Below are positions 25,652 through 37,760 of a stretch of DNA of 64,000 bases, in pieces. The position numbers and the translations under genes were made by a program. This DNA comes from Dryomyza anilis (Eukaryota > Arthropoda > Insecta > Diptera > Dryomyzidae). Each line of letters opens with the position of its first letter. Position 1 is the first letter of the stretch. Below the pieces are notes generated by a model. The model was not told the DNA's origin and did no database searches. It was given only the letters and a program-made list of their open reading frames with translations. The stretch spans positions 2,666,001 to 2,730,000 of the forward strand of contig OX638131.1 in assembly GCA_951804985.1 (NCBI GenBank), read 5' to 3'.

Positions 25652-26850
25652 ACCCTACACTAAGAGTGAAAGGGTATATTCAGTTTGGTACGCCGTTTGT
25701 AACACCCAGAAGGAAGCATCTCCGGTATGGAAAAGTATATATATTCTTAATCAGCATGACCTCCTGTGTCGATTTAGCGATGTCCGTCTGTCCGTCTGTC
25801 TGTCTGTCCGTCTTCCTGTCTGTTGAAATCCCTACTTCTTAAACAATTGAAGAGTTAGATAAATAAAACTCATAATTTAGTTTACTTATATACCTACGCT
25901 GTATGCGAAAAAATTAGGCATATCGGTCCATTGTGACCTGTGATCTGAATATTTTATATTCAAATAACTCATACAAAATTTACATCTACAGTTCAGTTTT
26001 ACTGTATACGTGCTTAGGTAAACTTTTTTGGTCAAATATATACTGACTTCATGCTCAAATACATGGAAATAATGTTTTCCCGCGAAACGACTTGTGGTTC
26101 CCAAAAAAAACCAGTTGGGAAACCACATGGGAAATTTTAAAGTAGGTGTAATTATGATAGTTAGGATTATCAAAATTATAGTCGGTCTAAGCCGACTATA
26201 AATACCCTACACATATGTGTGGTTACAATTCAAAGTGATATATAGGTCACCAGGGTATATGAATCCTGAAAATAACTACAAACATTCAATCGCTGAAGAA
26301 TTTCCATTCATTTGATACCCATATTTACAAATGGGTAGGTGTACCGAATATCGATTTTTTTTTTTGTGAACCACAAAAGCCGGAAAACGTTATTATAATG
26401 TATTTGAGCATGATATCAATATATATTTGACCAAAAAAGTTTATCTAAGCACGTATACATAAAAATTGATCTTTATATGTACATTTTATAAGAGGTATTT
26501 GAACATAAGTGGTCGGATCATAGGTCACAATGGAGAGGTCACAGCGTAGGTATATTAGTAATCTAAGTTATAAGTTTCATTTATCTAGCTCTTCAATTTT
26601 AAAAGTAGTAGGGATTTCAACAGACAGACGGACATCGCTATCATGCTGATCAAGAATATATATACTTTTCCATACCGGAGATGCTTCCTTCTGGGTGTTA
26701 CAAACGGCGTACCAAACTGAATATACCCTTTCACTCTTAGTGTAGGGTATAAAAAATCGAAATTCGGTACACCTATCCATTTGTAAATATGGGTATCAAA
26801 TGAAAGAAAATTCTTCAGGGATGGAAAATTTGTAGTTATTTTCAGGACGA
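25652..26850. mobile_element. mini-me-like element pair in inverted orientation
   Basis: At 25652 it reads ACCCTACACTAAGAGTGAAA, then TATATATATTCTTAATCAGC and a GTCY-type run (GTCCGTCTGTCCGTCTGTCT). These three parts match my recollection of dipteran mini-me/DINE-like retroposons. The same series is read on the - strand from 26752 down to 26610. Inner blocks (25860-26090 against 26395-26580, and 26263-26360 against 26752-26850) are also inverted. The whole is a rearranged 1.2-kb palindrome-like structure. No coding sequence is present. Confidence 0.6.
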
Positions 26851-26854
26851 CAGC

Positions 26855-26940
26855 AACTGGCACGCACGGAGATTTGCACGCACGAACTCAGATTTCCGGG
26901 CGTGACACGAAAAAAGCACGGCATACGCCCATCTCTACTT
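26855..26940. repeat. CACG-rich repeat (family J), copy 3
   Basis: The phrase GCACGCACGGAGATTTGCAC, followed by GCACGAACTCAGATTTCCGG and CACGAAAAAAGCACGG, matches 13600-13655 closely. It flanks the mini-me-like pair on the side opposite to copy 2. This suggests the pair inserted into a pre-existing family J repeat. Confidence 0.6.
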
Positions 26941-27988
26941 GCGAGTTACTCGACAAGGGACTAGCAAAACTGGCAGAAATTGTTACTTGGATCTTGATTC
27001 CAAGGGAGACAGCATGTTTCCCCCATAACCCTCTAAAGTTGAAGCCTATGCTAACAGAAGGCCCCCATTAGTAAAGGCGCCCACTTAACTGGCACAAAAT
27101 CATTCATCAATCATTGGAGTATTTATTTATTTATTTTAACACCCAAACTCCATAACAAATATGCATCCAGCAATCGCTACCAATATTAGTAGTAGATGTA
27201 GGAGCTACGTAGCCCACAGTGGCTGGAAAAGAGTGAAAAAGTTAGGCAAGTGACCGCTAACAAGGTAATTAACGACGATCCGAAAGTAACACCAGAGATA
27301 ATTTAGTATTTATAGTTAATAATACAGTGATTAACATTAATCGTTTTGCATGAGTAATAAATAGAAACATTTGTCAAAACCTAATGACGGTATTACCCAA
27401 CTAAGTGTATTTTGTGACTTTTAGAACATTTTCGAAAAGGTTCTAAATATTTAGAAAAACTGCTATAATATTGAAAAAAGACACTGCCTGCTATAAATGA
27501 GAGGAAACAAAAATCGAAAGTTGTAGCACTGGGTTTTTAGCTCGTGTCTATATGGTTGAAATACATTCTTAACCTATTACAATACCTTGTATTCAGTGTG
27601 GAATGCGTATTTACATGGCTTGATATGTGTCTGTCTGTCTGCCTTCGGCGTTGCCTAGTAATTAACATAAATCTGGCCAGATATGCGCATAAAATTAACA
27701 TTCATTTGAACCGCTGGTGCTGCCACACAAATAAACGAACAAATAAGTAAAATAAAGAATTTAAAGAAATTAGAAAATTAATAATTCGAAATTTCATTAA
27801 TCTAAAGCTGCCTAAAGTAGGTTAGCCGAGCAAGTTGAAACGCCTCGAATACAAACATTTAAATGCTATGATAAATTGAAATGTTTTAGAAAATGTACTG
27901 TTAATTAATTGGAAATTATTATTATAATTAATTGAATAATATTCAAATATTATGTTGTAAAATCTAGTCGTAGTAATCGAACGAATGT
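26941..27988. other. Intergenic DNA without a recognised gene
   Basis: Short frames only, none with recognisable similarity. A GTGTCTGTCTGTCTGCC run lies near 27630. Confidence 0.4.
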
Positions 27989-28268
27989 ACACACAGAAAA
28001 ATGCTCTTTTGGCATGAGATTGGAGGAAAAAATTAGTTGTAGCAACTAACTTCATTTAGTTAAATCGATTGTTTACAAATTTGTTGGCGGAATATTAGTC
28101 TATACACACTTCTAATGGTTCTAAAACTTTACTTAATTGCTCTAAAACAGTTCGATATTGGTAGCAGTAAAAACTACAACTCTTTTAGTTTTGACAATAA
28201 CAACCGACTGAGCGGTTGAGAGAAGCGAATAAGTTGGTTGGGCGCAACAAATCTCTATTCTGTGTGTA
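27989..28268. mobile_element. MITE with TACACACAG ends (family F), copy 1
   Basis: It starts TACACACAGAAAAATGCTCT and ends CAAATCTCTATTCTGTGTGTA. The interior is shared with 37761-38042 (CTCTTTTGGCATGAG, ACAACTCTTTTAGTTTTGA, GGCGCAACAAATCTCTATTC). It is 280 bp and non-coding. Confidence 0.75.
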
Positions 28269-29690
28269 TTTTTTAATTTAAACTTTTAATGTAATTTAAT
28301 TTATTATCGATTAAGAACGCGGTGCTTATCAAAATATCTGTGTTAAGACGATTATAAAACGTTACGTTTAAACAGTTCGATTGTTAATAGAATTAAAAAT
28401 CAATAGATTACTGTCTAATTGAGCTGCATTTATATAATTTTCATCACAAGATTAACAATTATGCTGTGGTAAATCAATGCGGAAGTCCCATAAGCGATAA
28501 CATGGTTTCTTACGTCAAATCCCCTTAAAGCCCTGACAGACTTTGACATAATGACGACGATGACTGCAAAGAATGATGTAGAAAATGTGCGATATATTGG
28601 AACAATATCATAGAAGACATTACTGTATCTATTCTTATTTCCGGCAGGCATATCCGGATTTTCTGATTCTCAGTGAGGCGGCCGTTAATAATTGTAGCAA
28701 CTAATGAAACAATTGTCTGCAAGTAACTGTGGCGCAATTTATGATACAATCACATAAATGCAAAAGAAAGCAAAGCTACCCATAAGAAATGGTACAAAAC
28801 AGAACTCGGGGAAATTTATGGTTGTAACATGTATTAACAATGGAAACATTATAATGGAATTTCCACATAAGTCAATTTTATCTATAGTTCTGATGCGGCG
28901 CGGCGCGGCGCGGCTCATCTTATTTGTTTTATTTTTATTGCTGCCACTAACACAGGCGGCTGATACCATAAATTAAAAAGAAATATCTAAAAATACAAAA
29001 AAAACCTGGGCACATTCCTTTAATGCTACCTATCATATCCCGACCTTTATAAAAACCTACAACTTTTTTTTTGTGGCATAGGCAGAATCAGTTGTAGTCC
29101 TGACTGTCTGTTTTGTTTTTATGTAAGTCTGTCTGTCTGTTGCCTTTTTGCTGGTCAGTGTGTCGTATAGGCGACCGAACCTTTTTATTTCTCTGACTCT
29201 GCTTTAATCCTGCTTCTGCCTCTGCTGCTGCCAACGCCTTCAAGGTTTGGCGTTTGGTGGCTGCCTTTACAATCTGGTTTTTTAATCCGCCGTGCACCAA
29301 GGCACAGACAACAGCAACAACAACAATGCATGGTATTGTTGCCATTACAGAAACTGAAATCCGAAATCTGAAAGCAGGTGTTTCACTGGATGCACTTCGC
29401 TACACTTCAATTGGTGGACGTATTAAGTTTCGCTGCACCGCATGTCACATCAAGTTACGATTTTTAATTACAACAATAAATCAATTTGAAGCGACTCCGA
29501 AAACGACTCAAATCATCACCAAAAATGCCAGGGCCAGATTGAGCCTAACGAACGGACGGCACAGGGGCTAAATTGAGTTTGACATTTGTTGACACTTATT
29601 GTTGTGTCAGGACTTTAATATGTTAAAAATAAAAACATTTGTGACGTAAATATACCTAGTTCCGTCTCCATGGGAAAAGTTTATGTTTAG
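28269..29690. other. Intergenic DNA
   Basis: A short GGCGC microsatellite lies at 28893-28915. The 29090-29580 part is GC-richer with CAACAACAACAA and could be transcribed. The frame at 29254-29571 has no domain I recognise. Confidence 0.4.
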
Positions 29691-29924
29691 ATTTCATCAT
29701 GATATTCTTATATAAGGTGATCAGCTGAACTCGAAAACGAATCCAATGAATAGTTTTTGGAGATGCCTCTTTTAAATACGTCTTTTAAATTTGGAGCTGT
29801 TTATACAAAAAAGAAAATGATCCGATATGTTTGATATCTCGTGTTGGAGTGATTCATAAGACTTTGTCTTATGTCGATTTTTGAGATCAGGAGACCACCT
29901 TATATAAGAATTTCAATATGAAAT
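29691..29924. mobile_element. Foldback element, about 234 bp
   Basis: The left arm has ATTCTTATATAAGGTGATC and the right arm carries GACCACCTTATATAAGAAT. The inverted similarity covers roughly 32-38 bp. It is non-coding and single copy here. Confidence 0.6.
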
Positions 29925-30229
29925 CGTGTCACAAAAATAGTGTAAACTAGTGTTATTTCTGTCAAATGAAAACAGAAATCACAATTTTAATTATTTTTGT
30001 TATTTAATGATTTTTATGTCTAGTTATCAGTTAAATACCTAACCTCTGACCACCATCGATATATCTTGCTTTGGGTAAAACCTTAGAAAACTTCGCTTGC
30101 TATTCATTGAAAACTACAACTCTTTCGAGTAATTAAATTTAACCTTTCCGTTAATTTTTGCACATATTTTAACAGCAATAATTACAAAAGCAACTGTATA
30201 AGTAACACTGTGTTACAAAAGCGGTATTT

Positions 30230-31140
30230 TAAGTGGAAATATACGCTATTTATAGATGTATCCAGTTCAATCATGACATAAACTACAACAACAAGCATAT
30301 AGCAGTCCTATCTGACAGTCAGGCGGCCATTATGGCATTAGAATCATATGAGATTACCTCCGAAATGGTATGGGAATGCCTAGGTAAAATCAACAAACTA
30401 GGTATGACAAACAAAGTCACCATACTTTGGGTTTCTGGACACAAGGAAATATGAAGGAAGGTAACGAAGAAGCTGATAAGTTAGCCAGGAAAGGGGGCCG
30501 CAACAAAGCTCATAGGACCAGAACCTTCTGTGGGATCGGCGACAGTGTGATCAAAAAGATACTGCGGGAAGAACAGTCAAATAGAAGAGAAGAGCTATTG
30601 TTGGGGTTACCAAATCTACGACAATCAAAGAAACTTATCGTGACCTACAACCTCAAAAGATTTAAAGAATATATTAAATTAACAAAGAACAACCTAAGAA
30701 TCTTGACATGATTTCTCACATGTCACTGAAGACTTGGAGAACACCTTACATGAATGGGTATTCAGTCCGACAGCACATGCAGGTTCTGTTTAGAGGAAGA
30801 TGAGAACCCAGTGCATATTCTGGAAACTTGGCCAGCTCTTATACGCACAAGGAAGAACATTCTTGGATCCTATCAACCAAGGCAAACCGATATCAGGGAA
30901 ATAAAGCCAAACGAAATAAACTTACTGAGATTGGCCTGGTGGAAGTCCTATAGAAGCATGTAACGCATATACCAGAAACCCTACAAACTGAGTATTACAT
31001 AACAATATTCAGCACATCAGGAGCACATTCACTAAGGAGGTACCACAGTTGATAACCCTATTAACTATGGTCCCAAGCGGGGCACAATAGATCCTATTAG
31101 GTCGCAGTGCATTAACCCATTACAAATAATAATACAAAAT
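30230..31140 (+). pseudogene. 3' fragment of a non-LTR retrotransposon with RNase H domain
   Basis: Three frame pieces (30233-30454, 30427-30711, 30754-30963) join across a frameshift near 30440 and stops near 30710-30750. They form the end of a polyprotein. The RNase H domain keeps the catalytic Glu (EIYAIYRC), the Asp in LSDSQAAI, and the GNEEADKLARKGG block with SGHKE before it. The usual N-terminal Asp is missing. After it comes a zinc-knuckle-like CRFCLEEDENPVHILE stretch. This order (RNase H, then Cys/His motif) is typical of I-clade-like insect non-LTR elements. It is 5'-truncated and inactive. The end near 31140 is an AATAATA-type tail. Confidence 0.8.
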
Positions 31141-32955
31141 AGATTAAAGACAAATCTAAAAAGTACTACATTTACTTATAGAGCTATTCAAGTTTAAAAT
31201 TACTGCGTTACAAAAATTAAATATAGCCCTTTGTGTATGATTTTAAAATCCTACCAAATTCTAGCAGTAATAATTTGTTTCCTATTTTTGTTACACAGTG
31301 TTATTATAAAAAAAAAAATCTGTGAAAAAATGGCCTGCCATAATAAGCTAAATATAATTGCAAAATCTTTTTATTGTCTTTAAACACGATTTTTCAGAAT
31401 ATAAACTACAAAGGTAATTTTTAATGGGAATGTGCTGTAATTAGATACTATAAGAAGATTTCACAATGACACAAGTAAACTAAAGTTTAGCATTTGGTTA
31501 CATTTTTCATTGTTATGTGAACTTTAGTGATCTTATTACAACCAGTTCAATGAATATGCTTAATTTTGGGTTGATACTTTCTCATTTTTGAAACAAGACA
31601 ATTCTTACACATTAATTAGTACATTACTATATAAATATATATACACCCAGAAAAAATTCTATATAAATAATAGTTTTTTTACTATTAAAAATAGTCAATA
31701 GGATAAATTATTATTTTAATCGAAAAATACCATTAAATACTAGAAAATACCATGACATTGCCATTGAGTTTATATGATAAGATTTATTTTTTGTATTATT
31801 AAATCAATAATTGTCCTATTGACCAATTTTAATGGGATTTCAGGGAATTTTTTCTGGGTGTATAATTAACGCTCGTTAAAAAAATTAAAATTCTGTGCTA
31901 TTCATCAATTTGTCATAGAATTATCTCGAGTAAGTATTCTTGGAGTATCATTGACCGGATCCTATAAATGTTAATAAATTTAAAAATATTAATTATTTTT
32001 TCGAAACTCAAAATTAAATATTTTTGTTCTTTTGTTAAGAATAGTCAAAGTAATACAATTTATAAAACTGATTTATAAAATTAGTTTGAGAAAGCACAAA
32101 GAAGAGTAGTAAAGAACGAACAAAAGCCTGAGACGTACAAATAATTGCGCCATTATGTATATATTAGCGCAAAATCGGCAAAAAATATATAACAAAAAAA
32201 AAAATTCCATGAATAAGTTTTTTTTGTAGTTGTTGTTTGTTTTGTATTTCAGTCTTAATGTTATTGTTGTTCGGTATCTGCTAGATACTTAGGATGTCTG
32301 TATACAGATAAATTGTGGGTACATTTGTTGCTTCTTTCAGTTTCAATTCTTCATCAACGTCATTACACTGAATTTATGTGTTTTCCTGTTGTACTTATTG
32401 TTGTTGTACATTATTTGCTATTGTTGTTGTTGACACGAGCGGACTGGGTTGAAAAATCTAACCGATCTTTTTGTACTTGATTGGCCCAAAAATAGTTTCT
32501 CCATTTTCGATGATTTTATTTATATAACTTATTTTATCATTTCTTTTACACTTTCAAAATATATTCAAATCGATATTTCTTAACCCTCAATCGATCTAAA
32601 TTCTCACCTACCCTTTGCATCCAAAAACCCAACCAGACAAACGATGCCCAAAACCTAACTTTATGCTAACTTTAAAAAGTTAACGATATCCGAATGTTGT
32701 TGTAAAAATTATCAAAAAGGTATATGAAAGACTTACGAATGTCTCTTTGTTGACTTTTAGCTCTTGAAAAGATAACTAAAAAGTTATGTTTAAGTCAACT
32801 ATTAAAAGGCATCATCAGAAAGTTGTCTTCTAGACAGCCGATAAGATAACTTAAATAGAGCTTTTAGATAATCCTTTTAACTCCCAATACACATGTAAAA
32901 TATGACAATAAAATTGCATTTATATTATTTGTATTGTTCATATACATACTATATA
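31141..32955. other. AT-rich intergenic DNA containing one MITE
   Basis: Apart from the MITE at 31644-31860 there are GTTGTTGTT runs near 32230 and 32400-32430. Nothing is coding. Confidence 0.4.
31644..31860. mobile_element. MITE, 'CACYCAG' family, copy 3 (intact, 217 bp)
   Basis: The terminal inverted repeats are CACCCAGAAAAAATTC and GAATTTTTTCTGGGTG, flanked by TATA on both sides. It contains ACTATTAAAAATAGTCAATA and the other family blocks. It is the best preserved copy in the window. Confidence 0.85.
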
Positions 32956-33042
32956 CGGTCATGTTCTGACTTTCGATCGAATTCCAATCGTATTTCATAC
33001 AAAATATGTAAACGAAATTTGTCGAAAACCGGAACATGGCCG
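32956..33042. repeat. Short hairpin element, about 87 bp
   Basis: The ends CGGTCATGTTCTGACTTTCG and the inverted CGAAAACCGGAACATGGCCG pair over about 20 bases. The loop is AT-rich. Confidence 0.5.
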
Positions 33043-33064
33043 ATATATTTAAATTCTATGGTGA

Positions 33065-33215
33065 ACAATATTTGGAAGTCATTCCAAAAGTCATTCCATG
33101 CGAACCATTTTTAGAAGTAGTCCCAAAAGTCATTCCATGGGAGCCATTTCAAGAAGTAGATCCAAAAGTCATTCCATGAGAACGAATTCAAGAATTAGTT
33201 CCAAAAGTAATTTCA
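33065..33215. repeat. Tandem repeat, about 45-bp period
   Basis: Four units each carry CCAAAAGTCATTCCATG followed by a GAACCATTTTTAGAAGTAG-like stretch. Units diverge moderately. One ORF passes through it, but this is a by-product of the period being a multiple of three. Confidence 0.7.
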
Positions 33216-33229
33216 TGGAAGAAACTTTT

Positions 33230-33720
33230 AACAATTCTGCCCACTGTGCAATATCTGCTCTTTACCGCTTTGACTTTTTTTTTGCACAATATAAGGTCAA
33301 ACCATGTCATTCATTGCTGCAGTCACAAGACAAAACTCATTTAAACGAAGATTTTAGAGCATATGTCGAACATTTGTTCAACGACAGCAACAACATTGTT
33401 GGCAACAACAGTTGCTAAAGTAATCAACCAACCAACTGCAACAACGAAAATGCAAAAACAACAACTGTTGTATTTAACTACAACAAGCTCAACGGCAATA
33501 AGTTGACTTTGCGGGAAAATAAACGCGGACTGTAAAAGCTGTGTAACCTGAGAGGAGAGCCAGCCTGCGATCATCATCACGTCTCATCGCATCACGTCAC
33601 GTCATGGCACACGGTGCGGTAGGTCGCCGAAAGACCGACACTGAGATCGACCAACAGAGAACGAACGAATGAACGAACCAACCATCCAAACGAACGAACG
33701 AATGAACAAAGTGGAAAAAC
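33230..33720. other. GC-richer non-coding island
   Basis: It contains CAACAACA runs, CATCATCACGTCTCATCGC and a CGAACGAATGAACG run. This composition resembles fly promoter-proximal or 5' UTR DNA. No ORF shows a domain. Confidence 0.3.
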
Positions 33721-34053
33721 CTTTTGAAAGAAATTTAAGTCACATTCCTAGTTGTATTGTTGTTGTTGTAGTTATACTTGCTGTAATAATACAAATTAAC
33801 ATAAAGTCTTCGGGGTTTAATATAAAAAGATGAGGAATTGTTACATGTGCGATTGAGAACAATCGCATCTACGAGTAGCTACATAGGTTATGAAATATTC
33901 CACGAAATCTGATGTGATTTCGTTTAGTTTTTTTTTTATTTTTGGCAAGGTTTTTGTATATTTTATGAGTTCCCAGCAAATCAAATGATATCGAAATGAC
34001 ATCGTTGATAGATCAAAATTATCATTTTCGATTATCAATTTTGATTAGGGTTG

Positions 34054-34585
34054 TACACACAGAAAACTGATTTGTTGGGGCAACCAACTAAATTGCCCTA
34101 CCAATTCATTCGGTTGCGGCAACAACTGATAAACTAGCTGCAACAACCTCCTAATTAGTTTCTGGCAATCTCCTAGTCGCTGAGCATGAGGTTTTCTAAA
34201 CCTTCGAAGTATTCTATATATATTATATATGCGCAATTATGTCGCGCACACAATTTCAAAAAGTATATCTACTAATTCCTGTTCCCTGAAAAATGAAAAC
34301 ACTTCGGAAAGATGCATGGATCTGCTTGCATTATTTTTTTATTTCTTCATAACCAAAAAATAAAAAAAACTATTTCCATTGACACATATGATCACATATT
34401 TTTTCAATTTTCAAAAAATGCAATTATGAGGTTAAGGCAACCGAATGTGCAGTTGCACGGACTAACATTTCGGTTGTAATAAAATAAATTAAGTTAATTT
34501 TAATGAGATGAGGTTGCAACTAATGTATTTCGTTTGCAACACTGAAACGTTGGTTTAATTAACGTCGAGGATTTTTCTGTGTGTA
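34054..34585. mobile_element. MITE with TACACACAG ends (family F), long copy, inside an ATTAATC repeat
   Basis: The ends TACACACAGAAAA and TTTTTCTGTGTGTA are inverted. The outer flanks GATTAGGGTTG and CGATTAATCAATTAATC rejoin to give the ATTAATC family junction AGGGTTGTGCGATTAATC, seen as its complement at 10930. So this element was inserted at a TA-type site in that repeat. It is 532 bp, longer than the other copies. Confidence 0.7.
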
Positions 34586-34799
34586 CGATTAATCAATTAA
34601 TCAAATTTTTGATTAATCAATATATTGACTAATTGATTAATCATTACTTAGAGTACACTTTTTCTGAGTGTATCAATAGATAGTAAAGCCATGGCAATTG
34701 TCTGAAGTATTTCAATCGATCTCGCCTGATTTCTTGTGATTGCTTTTGAATCTTTCTGTAAATATAAATTTTTTTGACTACAACTCATAGTTCGTCCCG

Positions 34800-35690
34800 T
34801 GTATAGCCAAACACGTTCGCATTTCGGCCGGCAAACGGTTTGATTGAGATTTATGAACCGTTTGAGAGAAATGCGTGAAAACTAGTTTTTGGATCGTGCA
34901 AAAATGAGGCACATTGTCGCCTATTAAAGTCGAACGTCTGTCGTATTTTGTGCGGTCGGTCGGTCATCTGGCATCTCGCTCGCACAATTTCTAGCCTGAT
35001 CTGCTGTTGTTGTTTTTGCTGCTGTTGCTGCTGTGTCTGTCACATGAGCCGACCAACAACATTTTCCCGCACAACAACTTATTTGCAGTTGTTGCTGCCA
35101 TATGTTGCTGCTGCTTTTGCTGTTATTATCGTCATCATCACGTCGTCGTTGCTGTTGCTATTGCAATTGCTGTTGTTACTTGTGCTAAATTTCTGCTTCA
35201 TTTGACATTTAAAGTCAACTGCTTTTCCTGCCTCGTCTGCGGCCTCCTCCTCCACCACGGATCGGATCGATCCATGAGGCTCCATGAGATGCGACGCGAC
35301 GCGACGTTTGTTTTGTGCTGTGTTGCCGTTGTGGAATGAGATCAATTTGAGTGCAACTGCAACAGCAACGACGTTTAAATTACAACCGCTAAACGTAGTG
35401 TTTAATGGCAACATGGCGTTAACGCGGCTTAAAGGGTGGACTACAGCGTCGACTACTTTTTCCGCATTCGCGATAAATTTTTAATGTTGTTGTTGTTGTT
35501 TGTTTCCTTCAGCTGTGCTCAGAACTAATGAAAGAAATTTGCACTTGAGCCTGGTTTTGTGCGCAATTTGCTGTACATTGCAACCAGTTTTTATATTATT
35601 ATTAAAAAAAAGAAAAAAACAACAACAGAAATTAGAAAGTAATACTGTTTTTTCTAATTTTATTATTTGCTGCTTGCGGGGCTTCATTTT
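34800..35690. other. GC-richer island with CTG/TTG runs
   Basis: It has CTGCTGTTGTTGTTTTTGCTG-type runs, CGGTCGGTCGGTC, and a GCGACGCGACGCGACG run at 35290. It could hold a promoter and 5' exon. The translated frames are homopolymer-like on both strands and not convincing. Confidence 0.3.
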
Positions 35691-36046
35691 GACATTTCAA
35701 AGATGATGGAGATAGCTGTAGAGAAAAAGGCTTCTGAATCATATCTTATCAGAGAATTCATTCCACATCAATAAATTCAATTATCTATATTTATAAATAA
35801 AATAAAGAAATACCTGGATATATAGAAACTCAAATGTATAAAAAATCTGATTTTTTTTCGAAAAAAAAAAATTAAAAGTTGTAATTTTAAGTAAATATAT
35901 TACGAATAATTTTACAAACATATGCATGTCGAGCAAATAAGAACTACTAGAGAAATGAACGAAAAATAAATATTTTGATTGAAATTTGGTTTGATGAACA
36001 GCATTCTTCAATATGATGTACATATGTATATGTTGTATTTTATGTA

Positions 36047-36362
36047 ATAATATAATAATAATAGTTTGGCGCTATAGTCCTGTATAGAACTTCGGCCGAG
36101 CTCGCTCACCATTTTGAGCTGTGCGTGTTATATTTGTACTCAAAGTGGTGGGACCTACAGTTTATTGCCGAATCCGAACGGCGGGTGAGAGCTTTTCATA
36201 GGCAATGGTTTTACTCTCGTAGGTTTGCCATTTACTGACGAGAGGTAGCGCGGTATAGAAAAATGTTTCTATGTAAAGATGTTGTTAGCCCCAGTCCAGG
36301 CTTGAACCGGGGACCTTTCGGCTCGCAGTCCAACGCACTAACCACTGAGCTACCGCGGCTAC
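36047..36362 (-). mobile_element. tRNA-derived SINE, full-length copy with 15-bp target-site duplication
   Basis: Read on the - strand from 36360, the element begins AGCCGCGGTAGCTCAGTGG, which carries an RNA polymerase III A box, and about 50 bases later GGTTCAAGCC, a B box. The tRNA-like head (about 77 bases) is followed by a unique body of about 220 bases and a TTATTATTATA-type tail. GTTGTATTTTATGTA is found at both ends (36032-36046 and 36363-36377). These are direct duplications expected from target-primed insertion. Related copies are at 40650-41560, 45888-46103 and 60750-61064. It should depend on a LINE for mobility. Confidence 0.9.
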
Positions 36363-36499
36363 GTTGTATTTTATGTATTTATTCATTAATATGATGTATC
36401 GTATTTTTCACATACAGTTCATATTTTTGAAGAACCCGTTTTCGACCGTTACCAAGACAGTTTAAGCGTTTGATGTCGTTAGTCATTAATATTATGGAT

Positions 36500-37622
36500 G
36501 GTTCTTCAATACAATGACTCATGGTTTGAAGAACGGAATTCATCAATATGATGTACATTCTTTTTTCTGTGTGTTTGGTTTGTGCATCCCCAGAATCTAG
36601 TTATGTTAACATATCGATACCTTACAGGCAAAAGATCGTAACCAACAAAATGCAAATTTCACAGGAGACGAAAAAAGGTTTCAAAATCGAGTAGTTCAAT
36701 ATTTTATTGATTTTAAAGTATCCTTTAAATGAACTGACAATAATAATAGTGTGGCCCAATTACCAAAATATCCATTACATGCAGAAGTATTTGAAGAAAA
36801 ATGTAGTTACGATGTTTTGCCTGTTTCAATTTATTTCGAGTAATTTTTCAATTGTACTACTTACGATGCTATGGTAGGAAGGGGTTATACACAAACGGTT
36901 TGGTATTTTAAATTTCGGCAAATGACAAAAGGAATATAACACGTATAGGAGAGTTTTGACACATGTTTAGTGAAAATTAAGACTAGCCAGTGGTCAGTAT
37001 TTTAATTTGATGGACAAATGCATTGGAAGTACACAATAAAATTAAATTTTATATTTTTATTTTAAATGTGGACATATTCTCTACAAATACTCATATTTTT
37101 AGTTTTTCTACCATTACCACAAAAGGAGTTAAAAATCCTTGAAGTAGTCACTAAACGAAATAATTAAATTATGTGGCCATTCAGACGTCAAATAGTCCGC
37201 ATGTATCTACAAACATATGATGTGTCTTAAATATTGAGTTTATAGTTCGAATGTCTTCGCTAACCCTTATAACAGTGCACAGAATTGGATTAAAAAAAAA
37301 TTAAAAATTGTATCGTAACCAACATTTTTCAAAAATGTAGTTACGATAATAAATTTTATTTGGCTTTATTTCAAATTTGGATAGGGAAATTCCAAAATAT
37401 TACTTTAAAGGGACATGTTATTCACAAAGAAGTTTCCAAAACTGCAAAAAAACAAAAATTCCCAAAATGTTGGTTACGATGTTCTGCCTAGAAGGTATAG
37501 ATATCTCTGCTCAAATGAATATGGTTCGCATATTTCGTATGTCACGAAACCCATACATAAAATAATATTTTTCATATTGATGAATTTAGTTCTTTAAACC
37601 ATGATTGATTGGTTTGAAGAAC
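36500..37622. mobile_element. 1.1-kb element with about 55-bp inverted ends
   Basis: The left arm (GGTTCTTCAATACAATGACT, then GAATTCATCAATATGATG) is inverted at 37572-37622. A second inverted pair lies further in: CGTAACCAACA near 36637 against TGTTGGTTACG near 37468. The interior has no ORF of similarity. A fragment of the arm also occurs at 36006-36022. Confidence 0.6.
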
Positions 37623-37760
37623 AATTCACAATATTAATCACTACAAAACATCAATGTTATAACTTCATCATAAATTTGATGAATGACGGAAAAAATGTAC
37701 TCAATTTGAAGAAGACTACGTTTCATCACATTAAATATCAAATACATAAGACACGAAATA

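Noticed and set aside
34948..35414. Overlapping ORFs on both strands at the CTG-rich island
   Set aside because: Cys/Leu and Ser/Asn homopolymer-like translations from trinucleotide runs on opposite strands are not credible proteins.
36284..36360. tRNA gene on the - strand
   Set aside because: A and B boxes are present but the anticodon arm pairs poorly, and the same head is fused to a shared 220-base body in another copy. It is a SINE head.
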